From assembly GCF_002210425.1 (NCBI RefSeq), contig NZ_MWQK01000002.1, positions 372,001-436,000 on the forward strand: a DNA stretch of 64,000 bases, in the 5' to 3' direction. Of the stretch, positions 49,585 to 57,966 are shown piece by piece. This DNA comes from Fibrobacter sp. UWB2 (GTDB lineage: Bacteria > Fibrobacterota > Fibrobacteria > Fibrobacterales > Fibrobacteraceae). The notes beneath the pieces are model-generated. The model ran no database searches. It was given only the letters and a program-made list of their open reading frames with translations, and was not told where the DNA came from. The position numbers and the translations under genes are program-made. Position 1 is the first letter of the stretch. Each line of letters opens with the position of its first letter.

Positions 49585-50267
49585 ACCAGTTCGTTTTAGC
49601 TTTCCCGATTCCCGTTGCTGTCGATGAACCGTTTGCCATTACTGAAACGGTTCAGGTGAATGCTGATACCAAGACCTTGATGATTCCTGGTTGCAGCGTG
49701 CAGTTCAATGTTGTGCGTCAGGGCGCATCAGCTGACCTCTTGGAAATTTTTAAGGAACGCGATGAAATTTCTGCAGACGAAGAAAAGGCTATTGTTGATC
49801 ACAAGTCTCTCTTGTTCTTGCTCGGAAACGTCAAGACGATGGACGATGTTGAAATGGTGAATTCCGCCATTTTGAAGGTCCTCAACGCGAAGGCCGCGGG
49901 CGTTTATATGCAACAGTCTGGCACGGCCTGGACCGCGAAGGCTTTTGAAGAACAGTTTGGCGATTGCGATTATCCGATGGACCCGTGGATTAACATCCTT
50001 GATTCGGGTGACTCGCTTTATACGCTTGGCCTGGCTGTGTTTACGTTGCCGGACTTGTGCATCTCGAACACGATTGAAGACCCGGAAGAGGCTCTCTTGA
50101 TGGCGGCTGATAGCTTGTTTGGCGATGGTATCCCGGCTAAGTCTGGAAGCGTCATTGACTGGGGCGAGGGCGAAAAATACGTGCTCCGTCAAGAAACGAA
50201 GACGCTCTTCTCCAAGGATGCCCCTGAATTCAACAAACAGGGTGTTCTGAGAATCGTAAAGAAATAA
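49581..50267 (+). CDS. Protein of unknown function (possibly DUF4261-like)
   Basis: A 228-residue cytoplasmic, acidic protein. The centre reads AAGVYMQQSGTAWTAKAFEE, the later part DPWINILDSGDSLYTLGLAVF and PDLCISNTIEDPEEALLMAA. This pattern reminds me of the DUF4261 family, but I cannot confirm it. No catalytic motif is evident. It sits between a glycosyltransferase and a phosphatase gene, with overlapping start/stop to the first. Confidence 0.55.
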   Translation: MNQFVLAFPIPVAVDEPFAITETVQVNADTKTLMIPGCSVQFNVVRQGASADLLEIFKERDEISADEEKAIVDHKSLLFLLGNVKTMDDVEMVNSAILKVLNAKAAGVYMQQSGTAWTAKAFEEQFGDCDYPMDPWINILDSGDSLYTLGLAVFTLPDLCISNTIEDPEEALLMAADSLFGDGIPAKSGSVIDWGEGEKYVLRQETKTLFSKDAPEFNKQGVLRIVKK

Positions 50268-50305
50268 CGCGCTCGCGGGCGACGAAGTCAATAGAAGGGG
50301 AGCTT

Positions 50306-51115
50306 ATGGCTAATGTTTTAAAGTTTGAATCGATTGATAACGCGCGACAGCTCGGCGGGATTCCGGCGGGCGGTTCCCATGTCAAGCATAATTTGCTTTT
50401 TCGCAGTAGCAATTTGTCCAAAGCGACGGAACATGATTTGCACCGCCTGCGTGATGATTTTGGCGTTCATCTGGTGATTGATTTGCGTTCCGACTTTGAA
50501 TACATGCAAAAGCCGGATAAGCTCCTTGATGGAATGGATTCCGCTTTGATTCCTGTTTTGGATGATTCCATGCATGGCGATGCTTTCAACAAGGATCAGG
50601 TGGTGCCTGCAACGGGCGTGGACTTTATGGAATTCCTTTTTGGCATTGCCCGCCATCCGATTGCAAATACGTTAAAGGACAAACTCTATAATTACTTTGT
50701 GGATAGCGATTATGCGAGCTCGCAGTATGCGAAAGTCTTTGAAACGGTTCGTGCGCAAAAGGGTGCGCCGGTTTTGTGGCATTGCACTTCGGGCAAGGAC
50801 CGCTGTGGTTTTTGCTCAGCCTTGATGCTTGCCGCTCTCGGTGCTGATGATAACGCTATTTTAGATGATTATGCGGAATCCGAAAACTCGTACCGCAAGC
50901 CGCTAGAGGCGATGACTGCTAAAGGTCGTGAATCGGGAATGACGGACGAACAGCTCGACATTCTTCATTTTTTGGTGAGCGTCAAGCGCGAGTATCTTGA
51001 AATCCCGCTCAATCGCATTAATGCGGAATACGGTTCGCTACTGAACTTCGTCACGCAGCGCATGCACGTGCCTACAGCGACCATCGATGCGCTTCGGGAA
51101 TACTACCTAGAATAA
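50306..51115 (+). CDS. Tyrosine-protein phosphatase-like protein (CX5R)
   Basis: A 269-residue phosphatase of the bacterial Tyr_phosphatase3 type. The N-terminal NARQLGGIPAGG is the usual start of this group, and the signature loop HCTSGKDR has Cys160 and Arg166. Acidic general-acid candidates lie in DEQLDILHF or the preceding loop. Family members dephosphorylate phosphotyrosine or phosphoinositide-like substrates. Location downstream of glycan genes suggests a role in surface polysaccharide control, as with other tyrosine phosphatases, but this is inference. Confidence 0.85.
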   Translation: MANVLKFESIDNARQLGGIPAGGSHVKHNLLFRSSNLSKATEHDLHRLRDDFGVHLVIDLRSDFEYMQKPDKLLDGMDSALIPVLDDSMHGDAFNKDQVVPATGVDFMEFLFGIARHPIANTLKDKLYNYFVDSDYASSQYAKVFETVRAQKGAPVLWHCTSGKDRCGFCSALMLAALGADDNAILDDYAESENSYRKPLEAMTAKGRESGMTDEQLDILHFLVSVKREYLEIPLNRINAEYGSLLNFVTQRMHVPTATIDALREYYLE

Positions 51116-51125
51116 TTAAAAAAAA

Positions 51126-51152
51126 CGCAGGCCCGAAGGTCTGCGCATTTTT
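51126..51152 (+). terminator. Intrinsic terminator after the phosphatase gene
   Basis: CGCAGGCC pairs with GGTCTGCG (one G-T pair) around CGAA, then CATTTTTA. Confidence 0.8.
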
Positions 51153-51182
51153 ATTATCACATTCTTGTTTATGCGATAGAGT

Positions 51183-51364
51183 CGAGCGGTCTCCGTGAGC
51201 AACAAACGCCTCGTATTGCGATTTCATCGCATAAACCGGCGCCTCAACAATAGAAACAAGCAAGCTTGTTTCTGCTGTATTCGGCTTGGATTTATTTAAC
51301 GAGGCGTGGTTGCGAGAGCGAGGCGAAGACGGAGTCCCCGCCTTGCAAAGAGCCGAGCGGTCTC
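51183..51364. mobile_element. Small element bounded by 11-base direct repeats
   Basis: CGAGCGGTCTC occurs at 51183-51193 and 51354-51364. Between them, CAACAAACGCCTCG (about 51200-51213) is imperfectly inverted as CGAGGCGTGGTTG near 51300, and a palindrome GAAACAAGCAAGCTTGTTTC lies at 51253-51272. No gene fits. The layout is that of a decayed non-autonomous element with target duplication; it ends exactly at the purC stop. Confidence 0.4.
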
Positions 51365-52249
51365 TTACAATTCCGGCTGCTTGCCGGTGAGGCGCACGAA
51401 GATTTCTTCGTACTTGGCGAGCGTGTTCTTCACGACTTCAGGCGGAATTTCCGGACCCGGGTAGGTCTTGCCCCAGTCGAGAGTTTCGAGCCAGTCACGG
51501 ACGTACTGCTTGTCGAAGCTTTCCTGGTTCTTGCCAACCTGGTACTTGTCTGCCGGCCAGTAACGGCTGGAGTCTGGAGTGAGCACTTCGTCGATGAGGA
51601 TGGTTTCGCCATCGATTTCACCGAATTCGAACTTGGTGTCAGCGAGGATGATGCCCTTGGAGGCGGCGTAGTCGCGAGCCTTCGTGTAGATGTCGAGGGA
51701 CATATCGCGGAGAGTCGTTGCAACCTTTTCGCCAACGATATCGAAAGTCTGTTCGAAGCTGATGTTTTCGTCGTGGCCTACATCCGGCTTGGTGCTCGGC
51801 GTGTAGAGCGGCTTTTCGAGTTTTTGGCAGAGCTGGAGACCTTCCGGGAGAACGTGACCGCAGATCTTACCGGTCTTCTGATAGTCCTTCCAGCCGGAAC
51901 CGACGATGTATCCGCGCACGATGCATTCCACGGAATGGCGGTTAGCCTTTTTCACGATCATGGAACGGCCGCGGAGGTAATCGGCGTGCTTCTTGAGCAC
52001 TGCCGGATATTCATTCACGTCGGCGGTGATGAGGTGGTTCTTCATGCCAAGGTGCTTGAACCAGAAAAGAGAAAGCTGGTTCAGGATCTTGCCCTTGCCC
52101 GGAATCGGGGTCGGGAGAACCACGTCAAATGCGGAAAGACGGTCGCTAGCGACCATCAGGAAGCTGTCGCCGAGGTCGTACATGTCACGTACTTTACCCT
52201 GGTGGAACAGCGGAACTTCGGTAATGGGGGTTTCGAATTTTAAGCTCAT
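51365..52249 (-). CDS. purC: Phosphoribosylaminoimidazole-succinocarboxamide synthase
   Basis: PurC joins CAIR and aspartate (ATP-dependent) in purine synthesis. The 294-residue protein is the long SAICAR synthase form: FHQGKVRDMYDLGD, VASDRLSAFDVVLPTPIPGKG and RGYIVGSGWKDY are the signature blocks. DTKFEFGEIDG follows near the substrate site. The gene is single and convergent with the phosphatase operon. Confidence 0.97.
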   Translation of the reverse strand: MSLKFETPITEVPLFHQGKVRDMYDLGDSFLMVASDRLSAFDVVLPTPIPGKGKILNQLSLFWFKHLGMKNHLITADVNEYPAVLKKHADYLRGRSMIVKKANRHSVECIVRGYIVGSGWKDYQKTGKICGHVLPEGLQLCQKLEKPLYTPSTKPDVGHDENISFEQTFDIVGEKVATTLRDMSLDIYTKARDYAASKGIILADTKFEFGEIDGETILIDEVLTPDSSRYWPADKYQVGKNQESFDKQYVRDWLETLDWGKTYPGPEIPPEVVKNTLAKYEEIFVRLTGKQPEL

Positions 52250-52406
52250 AGTACCTCAAATTTAGCAATTTAGTGGCGGGTGGCTAGGGGGTGGAACCGT
52301 GTTTCGCTATATCAAACGCTTTGTTGCATATAGAAAATTATTTTGTGGAATTTTTTATAAAAACGTTTAAAATATTAAAAATTTAAATATTTTGTTGCGT
52401 GAAATG

Positions 52407-52435
52407 TTGACTTTGCAAAACAGAATGGTTATATT
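52407..52435 (+). promoter_or_regulatory. Promoter of the 52477 lipoprotein gene
   Basis: TTGACT (52407-52412) and TATATT (52430-52435), exactly 17 bases apart, 41 bases before the start codon. Confidence 0.75.
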
Positions 52436-52476
52436 GTGAATGAGAAAACTTGGTGGTTTCCTAAAAGGAGAAGATT

Positions 52477-53496
52477 ATGAAAAAGCTTTCGTTTGTTGCT
52501 TGCTCTGCGTATGTCGCACTGATGTTTGTTGCCTGTAGTGATGATCCGGTGACGGCTGCCGTTCCGCCTGCTGGGGGTGGCGCTGGTCAAGGGGTTGGAG
52601 TCGCGTTGGATTCCACACGCAATATATCTGTCGTGTTTAAGGGTTGTTTCGACTATTCATATAATGATGCCCTGAAGAAAACGGCTGCGGAAAATCCCAA
52701 AGCCTATTTGGTTACCGACGATGCGGGATATCATGTGGTTATTCCGGACATGGGAGGAGCTTGCGGTTACGAAAACATTGTATTCAATAACCAACGTGTA
52801 CTTGATACGCTAAAAATCAATTTTGAAGGGGATCCTGCAGAATGTAATTGTATTAATGATGTATGGTTCAATATCGATCCATTGGATGCCGATATCAAGT
52901 ATTTGGTATATCTGAATACTGTTTATGAAATCGTGGCGGAACCGCTTCTGGAAAGGAGTTCTTCAAGTGAACTTTTGATGCAGTCTTCTTCCTCGGATGT
53001 GGCCGAATCTTCGTCTTCTGTTGTTTCGTCTTCGTCTGAGGAGGACCCGTCTCGCGTAATTGTTACGGATGCTAATGTGCAATGCGAGGACCGTCGTACG
53101 TTTGACCCGATGCTTGATGGCAATTCAGTAGAATCGTTTACACGCGAAAAAAGCGATGCGGCGCTCCCGCCGGTCGCTTATCGCTATGTGTCAACGGAAA
53201 ATGTTGGCTTTACGATTAAAAATGTGACGGCAACTTGTGGTTCCACAATTGAAAGCCTGAATGTAGTGGCTTTGGACGGTACGCTCAAGGTCAATGTAGA
53301 ATATGGTTCTGCCTATGATTTGAATCAAAATTGCATTTGTCATTCGCAAATCACGTTCAGCGTAAAAATAGATCCTGTTTATTCTACCGCAGAATATCTT
53401 GTTCTGAATGACCATGGCTCCAATTTCAACAATAAAATGGAAATTGTCGATTTAGATGTTATTCGTACTGATGATATTCCTAACAATGATTTTTAA
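52477..53496 (+). CDS. Two-domain Cys-containing lipoprotein with Ser-rich linker
   Basis: A 339-residue lipoprotein: lipobox FVAC (Cys20). Two related domains of about 120 residues flank a Ser-rich linker (about 163-193). Each has an early Cys (in KGCF and VQCED), a central Cys (GGACGYENI and TATCGSTIESL) and a CxC near the end (CNCINDVWFNIDP and CICHSQITFSVKIDP), then a YLVY or YLVL strand. That suggests an ancient internal duplication. Function unknown; surface or outer-membrane location is likely. Start supported by AAGGAG nine bases upstream. Confidence 0.78.
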   Translation: MKKLSFVACSAYVALMFVACSDDPVTAAVPPAGGGAGQGVGVALDSTRNISVVFKGCFDYSYNDALKKTAAENPKAYLVTDDAGYHVVIPDMGGACGYENIVFNNQRVLDTLKINFEGDPAECNCINDVWFNIDPLDADIKYLVYLNTVYEIVAEPLLERSSSSELLMQSSSSDVAESSSSVVSSSSEEDPSRVIVTDANVQCEDRRTFDPMLDGNSVESFTREKSDAALPPVAYRYVSTENVGFTIKNVTATCGSTIESLNVVALDGTLKVNVEYGSAYDLNQNCICHSQITFSVKIDPVYSTAEYLVLNDHGSNFNNKMEIVDLDVIRTDDIPNNDF

Positions 53497-53511
53497 TCAA
53501 TGATAGCAACG

Positions 53512-53545
53512 TAAAAAAAGCCTCCCTTCGGGGAGGCTTCCTTTA
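53512..53545 (-). terminator. Intrinsic terminator of the 53559 FISUMP gene (also usable by the 52477 gene)
   Basis: GCCTCCC pairs with GGGAGGC around TTCG. On the minus strand the stem is followed by a T-run; on the plus strand by TTCCTTT. Confidence 0.85.
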
Positions 53546-53558
53546 ATTTATTTTGATT

Positions 53559-54170
53559 TTACTTTTGGATGCACCTGACAGAGAATGCGTTGTTCTCTTC
53601 GATGGCGCGTTCCGCATAACGTTCGTTGTAACCGCCAATGGTCACGAAGTTTGCGATGTAGGTCGTTTCTTCGGTGGCTGTCCAGAAGAATGCTGATTTG
53701 TCCATGTCTTCGTAAGCGAAATGTGTGTCGCTTTTGCCATCCGCGTTGAATGATGCTTTGGTTTCTTCGCAGTAAGGACTCCACATGTCGTTGTTGCCAA
53801 AGCAAATTCTCTGGCCGGCCTGCTTGACTCTAAAGCCGTTCTTCTTGCTGGACCCGAGATACTTGCTCAAGAAATTCCAGTCTTTGCGGTCGGGAAGTTT
53901 CCAGCCGGTGGGGCAGGCCTTCATGGCTGCTTTCCACGTGTAGAGGCGACCGTACTTGTGGCAGTTTTCCTTGTCGTCGTTGTAGCAGTAGCTGCCTTTT
54001 GTCGTCTTGTAGGTGAGGTTTTCGGCGAGCCAGTTGTGGTTGCCGATTTTCACAATCTTGTAGGTGTGGCCGTCACGCGGGTCCTTGAACTTTTTCGCGG
54101 AGGCCTTTTTGGAGGGGGCTGCTGCGGCGATGCAGGCGGCCAAAAGCATAAATACTAAACCAATTCTCAT
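53559..54170 (-). CDS. Secreted FISUMP-domain protein
   Basis: A 203-residue exported protein without a lipobox Cys: signal peptide 1-19 ending AAAA. The FISUMP domain covers nearly the rest: KDPRDGHTYKIVKIGNHNWL, AENLTYKTTKGSYCY, YGRLYTWKAAMKACPTGWKL, PDRKDWNFL, then AFFWTATEETTYIANFVTIG and a final FSVRCIQK. It is the smallest of the three FISUMP proteins in the window. It has ten or so cysteines, which probably form disulfides. Function unknown. Confidence 0.85.
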   Translation of the reverse strand: MRIGLVFMLLAACIAAAAPSKKASAKKFKDPRDGHTYKIVKIGNHNWLAENLTYKTTKGSYCYNDDKENCHKYGRLYTWKAAMKACPTGWKLPDRKDWNFLSKYLGSSKKNGFRVKQAGQRICFGNNDMWSPYCEETKASFNADGKSDTHFAYEDMDKSAFFWTATEETTYIANFVTIGGYNERYAERAIEENNAFSVRCIQK

Positions 54171-54231
54171 GGACAGAAATTTACAAATTTTCCGTTTGAG
54201 AAATTTTGTTATTTTGTGAAATGAAGAGGAT

Positions 54232-55563
54232 TTGAAGTTGCTAATTGAAGATGTAAAAAAATCGATAATCGATGCCGGTTTTCACGATGGCGAAAAGATG
54301 CCTTCTGTGCGTAAAATGGCGGAAAGGCTGAAACTTTCTGTCAATACTATTCACAAGGCGTATAAGCTTTTGGCAATCGAAGGACGTATCCAGCTTGTTC
54401 ATGGCAAGGGATGTTTTTGGGGGACCGCTCCATCGTTCGAGGTGAAGGCCGAGGAGAGTGTCTATTCTGTTGTGGAGCGCCTGTTCCAGAACGATTTGGA
54501 CAGCGGGTATCTGAATGCCTTTGATGAACTCCCTTCGTGCAAGGAACTTTCGAATCGTTACAATGTTTCGCTTTACATTGTCAAAAAGTTCCTGATGCAA
54601 AAGTGTTCGCAAGGAATTTTGCGCCATGTGGGGCATCGCTTTTTCTTTAGCGAAGAACGTCCTGTTGAAAAGTCGAATTTTATTTTATTTGTCCACCGCT
54701 CGGATGAATTCGGCCGCTTGAAGATTGAGTCCGAACGCGAATCCGATGTGTTCCGCACGTTTGCGCAGATTGCGGCAGAACAGAAAATTGCGGTGAAGTT
54801 TATCGGGTATCACGAAGCTTCGAACCTGTTCTATTTGTCATCGGGTGAAACGTTTGTTGTAAAGAACGATACTCACTGCTTGGGCGTGTTTCTTTCGACG
54901 TGGCTAGTGAATGATGCGGCGAAGTTGTTCGCACATTTTGCTTCGTTCAAAAATCCGATTTCGGTCTGGTGGGAATACGCTCCAGATGTGATTCCTGTGA
55001 TTGCACGTAATAAAAAGAAGTGGGCGTTCTACAATGTGGCTTTTGGCAAGGAAGCGGGCGTGATTGTCGGTCGTTACCTCAAGAGCAAGGATATGGGGCC
55101 GGTTCATTACCTCTCGCCGTACCACGCTAGTTTTTGGTCGAAGGCTCGCTTGCAGGGCTTGTTGGATGCGGGTACGGACGTTATTCCGCTTGTCGATGAA
55201 CGCTATGCCTCTCCGTTTGACTTGGCAGATGCTGCTGAGCACGAGGGCGTTGAGCGCCAGGTTCTTTTGGACAACATTTTGGAATCGCTTTTGAAAAACG
55301 CGACTTTGGATAAATTTGTGTGCTCAAATGACTGGGTGGCGGCTTCGCTGATTGATTACTTCAAGGCGAAAAAGTTACCTGCGCCGTACGTGGTAGGCTT
55401 TGACGATACGATTGAAAGTTACCGCTACGTGTTTGATTCGTTTGCATTCAATGTCGGGACGATGGTGAAAGAGGCAATTTACCACATTGTCGCACCGACC
55501 ATATATGCAGAACAGCGGCGCCAAATGCAGACGCCGCTTGGAAGAGTTGTCGAGAAACACTAA
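54232..55563 (+). CDS. GntR-type wHTH regulator with LacI-like ligand-binding domain
   Basis: A 443-residue transcription factor. The N-terminal winged helix (about 1-65: KMPSVRKMAERLKLSVNTIH, then KLLAIEGRIQLVHGKGCFWG) is GntR-like. A second helix-turn-helix-like stretch (about 90-140, LPSCKELSNRYNVSLYIVKK) follows. Residues about 145-430 resemble a LacI/periplasmic-binding-type sensor (VVGFDDTIESYRYVFDSF). ATG codons fail because of stops; TTG 54232 opens the frame, but TTG 54238 is better spaced from AGAGGA. It is convergent with the second GH8 gene and likely responds to a sugar; the target is inferred. Confidence 0.83.
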   Translation: MKLLIEDVKKSIIDAGFHDGEKMPSVRKMAERLKLSVNTIHKAYKLLAIEGRIQLVHGKGCFWGTAPSFEVKAEESVYSVVERLFQNDLDSGYLNAFDELPSCKELSNRYNVSLYIVKKFLMQKCSQGILRHVGHRFFFSEERPVEKSNFILFVHRSDEFGRLKIESERESDVFRTFAQIAAEQKIAVKFIGYHEASNLFYLSSGETFVVKNDTHCLGVFLSTWLVNDAAKLFAHFASFKNPISVWWEYAPDVIPVIARNKKKWAFYNVAFGKEAGVIVGRYLKSKDMGPVHYLSPYHASFWSKARLQGLLDAGTDVIPLVDERYASPFDLADAAEHEGVERQVLLDNILESLLKNATLDKFVCSNDWVAASLIDYFKAKKLPAPYVVGFDDTIESYRYVFDSFAFNVGTMVKEAIYHIVAPTIYAEQRRQMQTPLGRVVEKH

Positions 55564-55574
55564 TCGCGATTGTT

Positions 55575-55618
55575 ATCCCGGCCGCTTTGTCACTCCGGAT
55601 TTATTCCGGGGCGGGATC
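55575..55618. repeat. Compound palindrome between regulator and GH8 gene
   Basis: ATCCCG and CGGGAT form outer arms, and CTCCGGA and TTCCGGG inner arms, around ATTTA. It resembles the dispersed repeats elsewhere and may double as a terminator region. Confidence 0.5.
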
Positions 55619-55626
55619 TACTATGC

Positions 55627-56745
55627 TCAAACATTGAATTTCCCGGAGCAGGCGAGGAGCCCGAGCATATACAGGAGTCCGTCGTAGTAGCGCCAGAGTC
55701 CGGTTGGGATTTCCATATTCCAGAGGTCTTCGGCGAACGGCTTGATAAGCGGATCGCCAGCGGGGAGTGCGACAGTCGATGCTGCGTTCATGGCAATCAG
55801 GCCGCCCGTAGCAGGCCTTGCCTCGCGCGGGAACGCGCTCCCGTCGACACGCATGTCGGCGAGATACGGGCGACGCCCGTGGAGGTAACCGAGAATTTTG
55901 CGGACTGCAGAAACTTCCCATTCGCTCACGTCGGCACGTTTGCCCTTGTCTTGCAATTTCGCAGCGTCAAGACCGATGTTCCACACGACGCGCCAAGCGT
56001 CTCCGCAGAAGCAATCGCTTTCCGGGTGCCAAGGCGTTTTCTTCGGTGTGCCGTCAAATTCGCTGTAGTCGGCGGCAAGTCCCGTGACCGGGTGGCAAGC
56101 CTTTTTCAAGTAGGCAACGCTGTTGTCTGCAATCTTGTTCCAAATTGCATCATCGCTGGCTTCTCCGTACATTCTGTAGAATGCGACCGTGTTGTAGCTC
56201 GGGTCGGTGTAATCGTTCCCTTTCATGGGGGAGAATCGTACGAGGCCTGCGTTCACGTCCATCATCGTGTACACATCGCCAGCTTGCGGCTTGTGTGCCA
56301 TGTCGTTGATGAGCTCGACGGCGTCGCGCTTGTATTGTTCGTTTTTGAAAATCTTGGCGGCGTATAAGAGCGCTGCGGCAAAGTATTCTTCGCCATCCGG
56401 AGCGGCACCTGGGTCCATCATCGAAAAGTCAGCGGTCGAGACTTGCCAGGAGTAATAACCGGCAAGGTCGCCTTCGGTGTTTTTCATGTGCGTCTTGGCG
56501 AATTTCCAAAGTTTGTCGAAAAGGTCCTGCTTGCCGAGGAGTGCGGCAACCGTCATGCCGTAGCTCATGCCTTCGGAGCGGATGTCGTTGTGGCCGATAT
56601 CCACGATGTACGCCATGTCGTTGCCTTTGTCAAAGCAAATGCGTTCGTTTTCGTGGTCGCCCTCAAAGAGCTGGGCGAATGCCTTGTTGAGTTTTGCCTC
56701 GATTTCGGCGGGAGTCTTACCAATTTCTTCAAAAATGTTTCTCAT
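55627..56745 (-). CDS. Cytoplasmic GH8 exo-oligoxylanase-like enzyme, copy 2
   Basis: A 372-residue paralogue of the protein at 19496-20632, sharing its blocks: GHNDIRSEGMSYGM, DFSMMDPGAAPDGEEYFAA and CFCGDAWRVVWN, and the same N- and C-terminal layout (WRYYDGLLYMLGLLA). No signal peptide, so it acts in the cytoplasm. ATG 56745 was taken; the longer frame upstream reaches into AT-rich spacer. The GntR/LacI-type gene stands convergent beside it, a possible regulator. Likely function: trimming of imported oligosaccharides. Confidence 0.87.
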   Translation of the reverse strand: MRNIFEEIGKTPAEIEAKLNKAFAQLFEGDHENERICFDKGNDMAYIVDIGHNDIRSEGMSYGMTVAALLGKQDLFDKLWKFAKTHMKNTEGDLAGYYSWQVSTADFSMMDPGAAPDGEEYFAAALLYAAKIFKNEQYKRDAVELINDMAHKPQAGDVYTMMDVNAGLVRFSPMKGNDYTDPSYNTVAFYRMYGEASDDAIWNKIADNSVAYLKKACHPVTGLAADYSEFDGTPKKTPWHPESDCFCGDAWRVVWNIGLDAAKLQDKGKRADVSEWEVSAVRKILGYLHGRRPYLADMRVDGSAFPREARPATGGLIAMNAASTVALPAGDPLIKPFAEDLWNMEIPTGLWRYYDGLLYMLGLLACSGKFNV

Positions 56746-56811
56746 GGCATCTAAAATAGAAATGTATTGGGCTCCCGTCCTGTTTTGTAGATGAAATAAT
56801 TTAAAAGTGTT

Positions 56812-57201
56812 GTGAGTGTTTCTTGTGGAGTTATAAAAAAGGTGGTAAAAAAATTTGACCACCTTGGAAAGTTGAAATTTAGCCCTGTTAATCCAACTGC
56901 ATTTACAGAACGCGGTTTATATATGCTAGCTACGATATTAAGGGGAAAAATAGCTATCCAGACAACGATAAATATTATAGATACATTTGTTGAAATTAGA
57001 GAATTATCGCGTGCTGTAGCTAGTATTCCTCATGTCGTAGATGAATCGGAACGAAAGTCTTTGTTGAAGCGTAGTGGAGAAATAATTTCAAATGTTCTTA
57101 CGAATGATTTGGAAGAATCCGAAACAGAAACGGAAATAGAATTGAATTTGGCTATGCTTAAGATAAAACATAAAGTTAAAAAGGAACGTCAGCGAAAATA
57201 A
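56812..57201 (+). pseudogene. Truncated ORF6N-type DNA-binding protein remnant
   Basis: The frame codes for about 129 residues. LKFSPVNPTAFTERGLYMLATIL, IDTFVEIRELSRAV and NVLTNDLEESETETEIELN resemble the C-terminal half of ORF6N-domain proteins of phages and genomic islands, which normally have about 90 more residues N-terminally. No promoter or ribosome binding site was found, and the first residues (VSVSCGVIKKV) do not look like a native start. It is best read as a decayed fragment of a mobile element. A short functional version cannot be excluded. Confidence 0.6.
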
Positions 57202-57226
57202 AAACGCCCGCATTACTGCGAGCGTC
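57197..57226 (-). terminator. Intrinsic terminator of rpsD
   Basis: On the minus strand ACGCTCGCA pairs with TGCGGGCGT (one G-T pair), followed by TTTTATTT. Confidence 0.8.
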
Positions 57227-57263
57227 TTTAAAAGCTTGAGTCTTCTTGGCTCTAAGCGGTTTA

Positions 57264-57869
57264 CTACCTGGAGTAGTATTCCACGACGAGCTGTTCTTCG
57301 AGCTTGACCGGGATCTGGTCGCGGAGCGGAAGCTTCACGAGAGTACCCTGCATCTTGCCGAGATCGACAGACAAGTATTCCGGAGCGGCAGCTGCAGAAG
57401 CGATTGCTTCCTTGATCTGCACGTGTTCCTTGGACTGTTCACGAACAGCGATCACGTCGCCAGCCTTGATGAGGCGGCTCGGAGAGAAGCTACGAACACC
57501 GTTCACAGTGAAGTGACCGTGTGCAACGTACTGACGAGCAGCGAAGATCGTACGGGCAAAACCCATGCGGTAGACAACTGCGTCAAGACGAGTTTCGAGC
57601 AAGATCATCAGGTTGTCACCTGCAGAACCTTCACGACGGTTAGCTTCCTTGTATGCCTTGGCAAGCTGAGCTTCGGAAATGTTGTAGGTGAAACGAAGAC
57701 GCTGCTTTTCGACCAACTGCTGCTTGTAAACGGAAGCAGACTTCTTGCGGGTCTGACCATGCTGGCCAGGTGCGAAGTTGCGGCGGTCGAGAGCCTTTTG
57801 AGTCTTCTGAGAAACGGCAACGCCGAGAGAGCGTGCTACTTTACCTTTAGGTCCGCGGAAGGAGGACAT
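57264..57869 (-). CDS. rpsD: 30S ribosomal protein S4
   Basis: A 201-residue primary 16S rRNA-binding protein that starts 30S assembly and in many bacteria represses its own operon. The S4 domain VFAARQYVAHGHFTVNG-type and the N-terminal KGKVARSLGVAVSQKTQKAL fit; the N-terminal zinc-binding cysteines of some S4 proteins are absent. It stands alone instead of within the alpha operon with rpsM/rpsK/rpoA. Confidence 0.97.
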   Translation of the reverse strand: MSSFRGPKGKVARSLGVAVSQKTQKALDRRNFAPGQHGQTRKKSASVYKQQLVEKQRLRFTYNISEAQLAKAYKEANRREGSAGDNLMILLETRLDAVVYRMGFARTIFAARQYVAHGHFTVNGVRSFSPSRLIKAGDVIAVREQSKEHVQIKEAIASAAAAPEYLSVDLGKMQGTLVKLPLRDQIPVKLEEQLVVEYYSR

Positions 57870-57966
57870 ATTTACCTCTTTGAGGAAGCTCTTTGGTTAC
57901 GCTCGCAAGTTGGCAGAGCTTGGCACGACATGCGAGATTTGGACTTCAAATTTAGTCAAATGTTCA

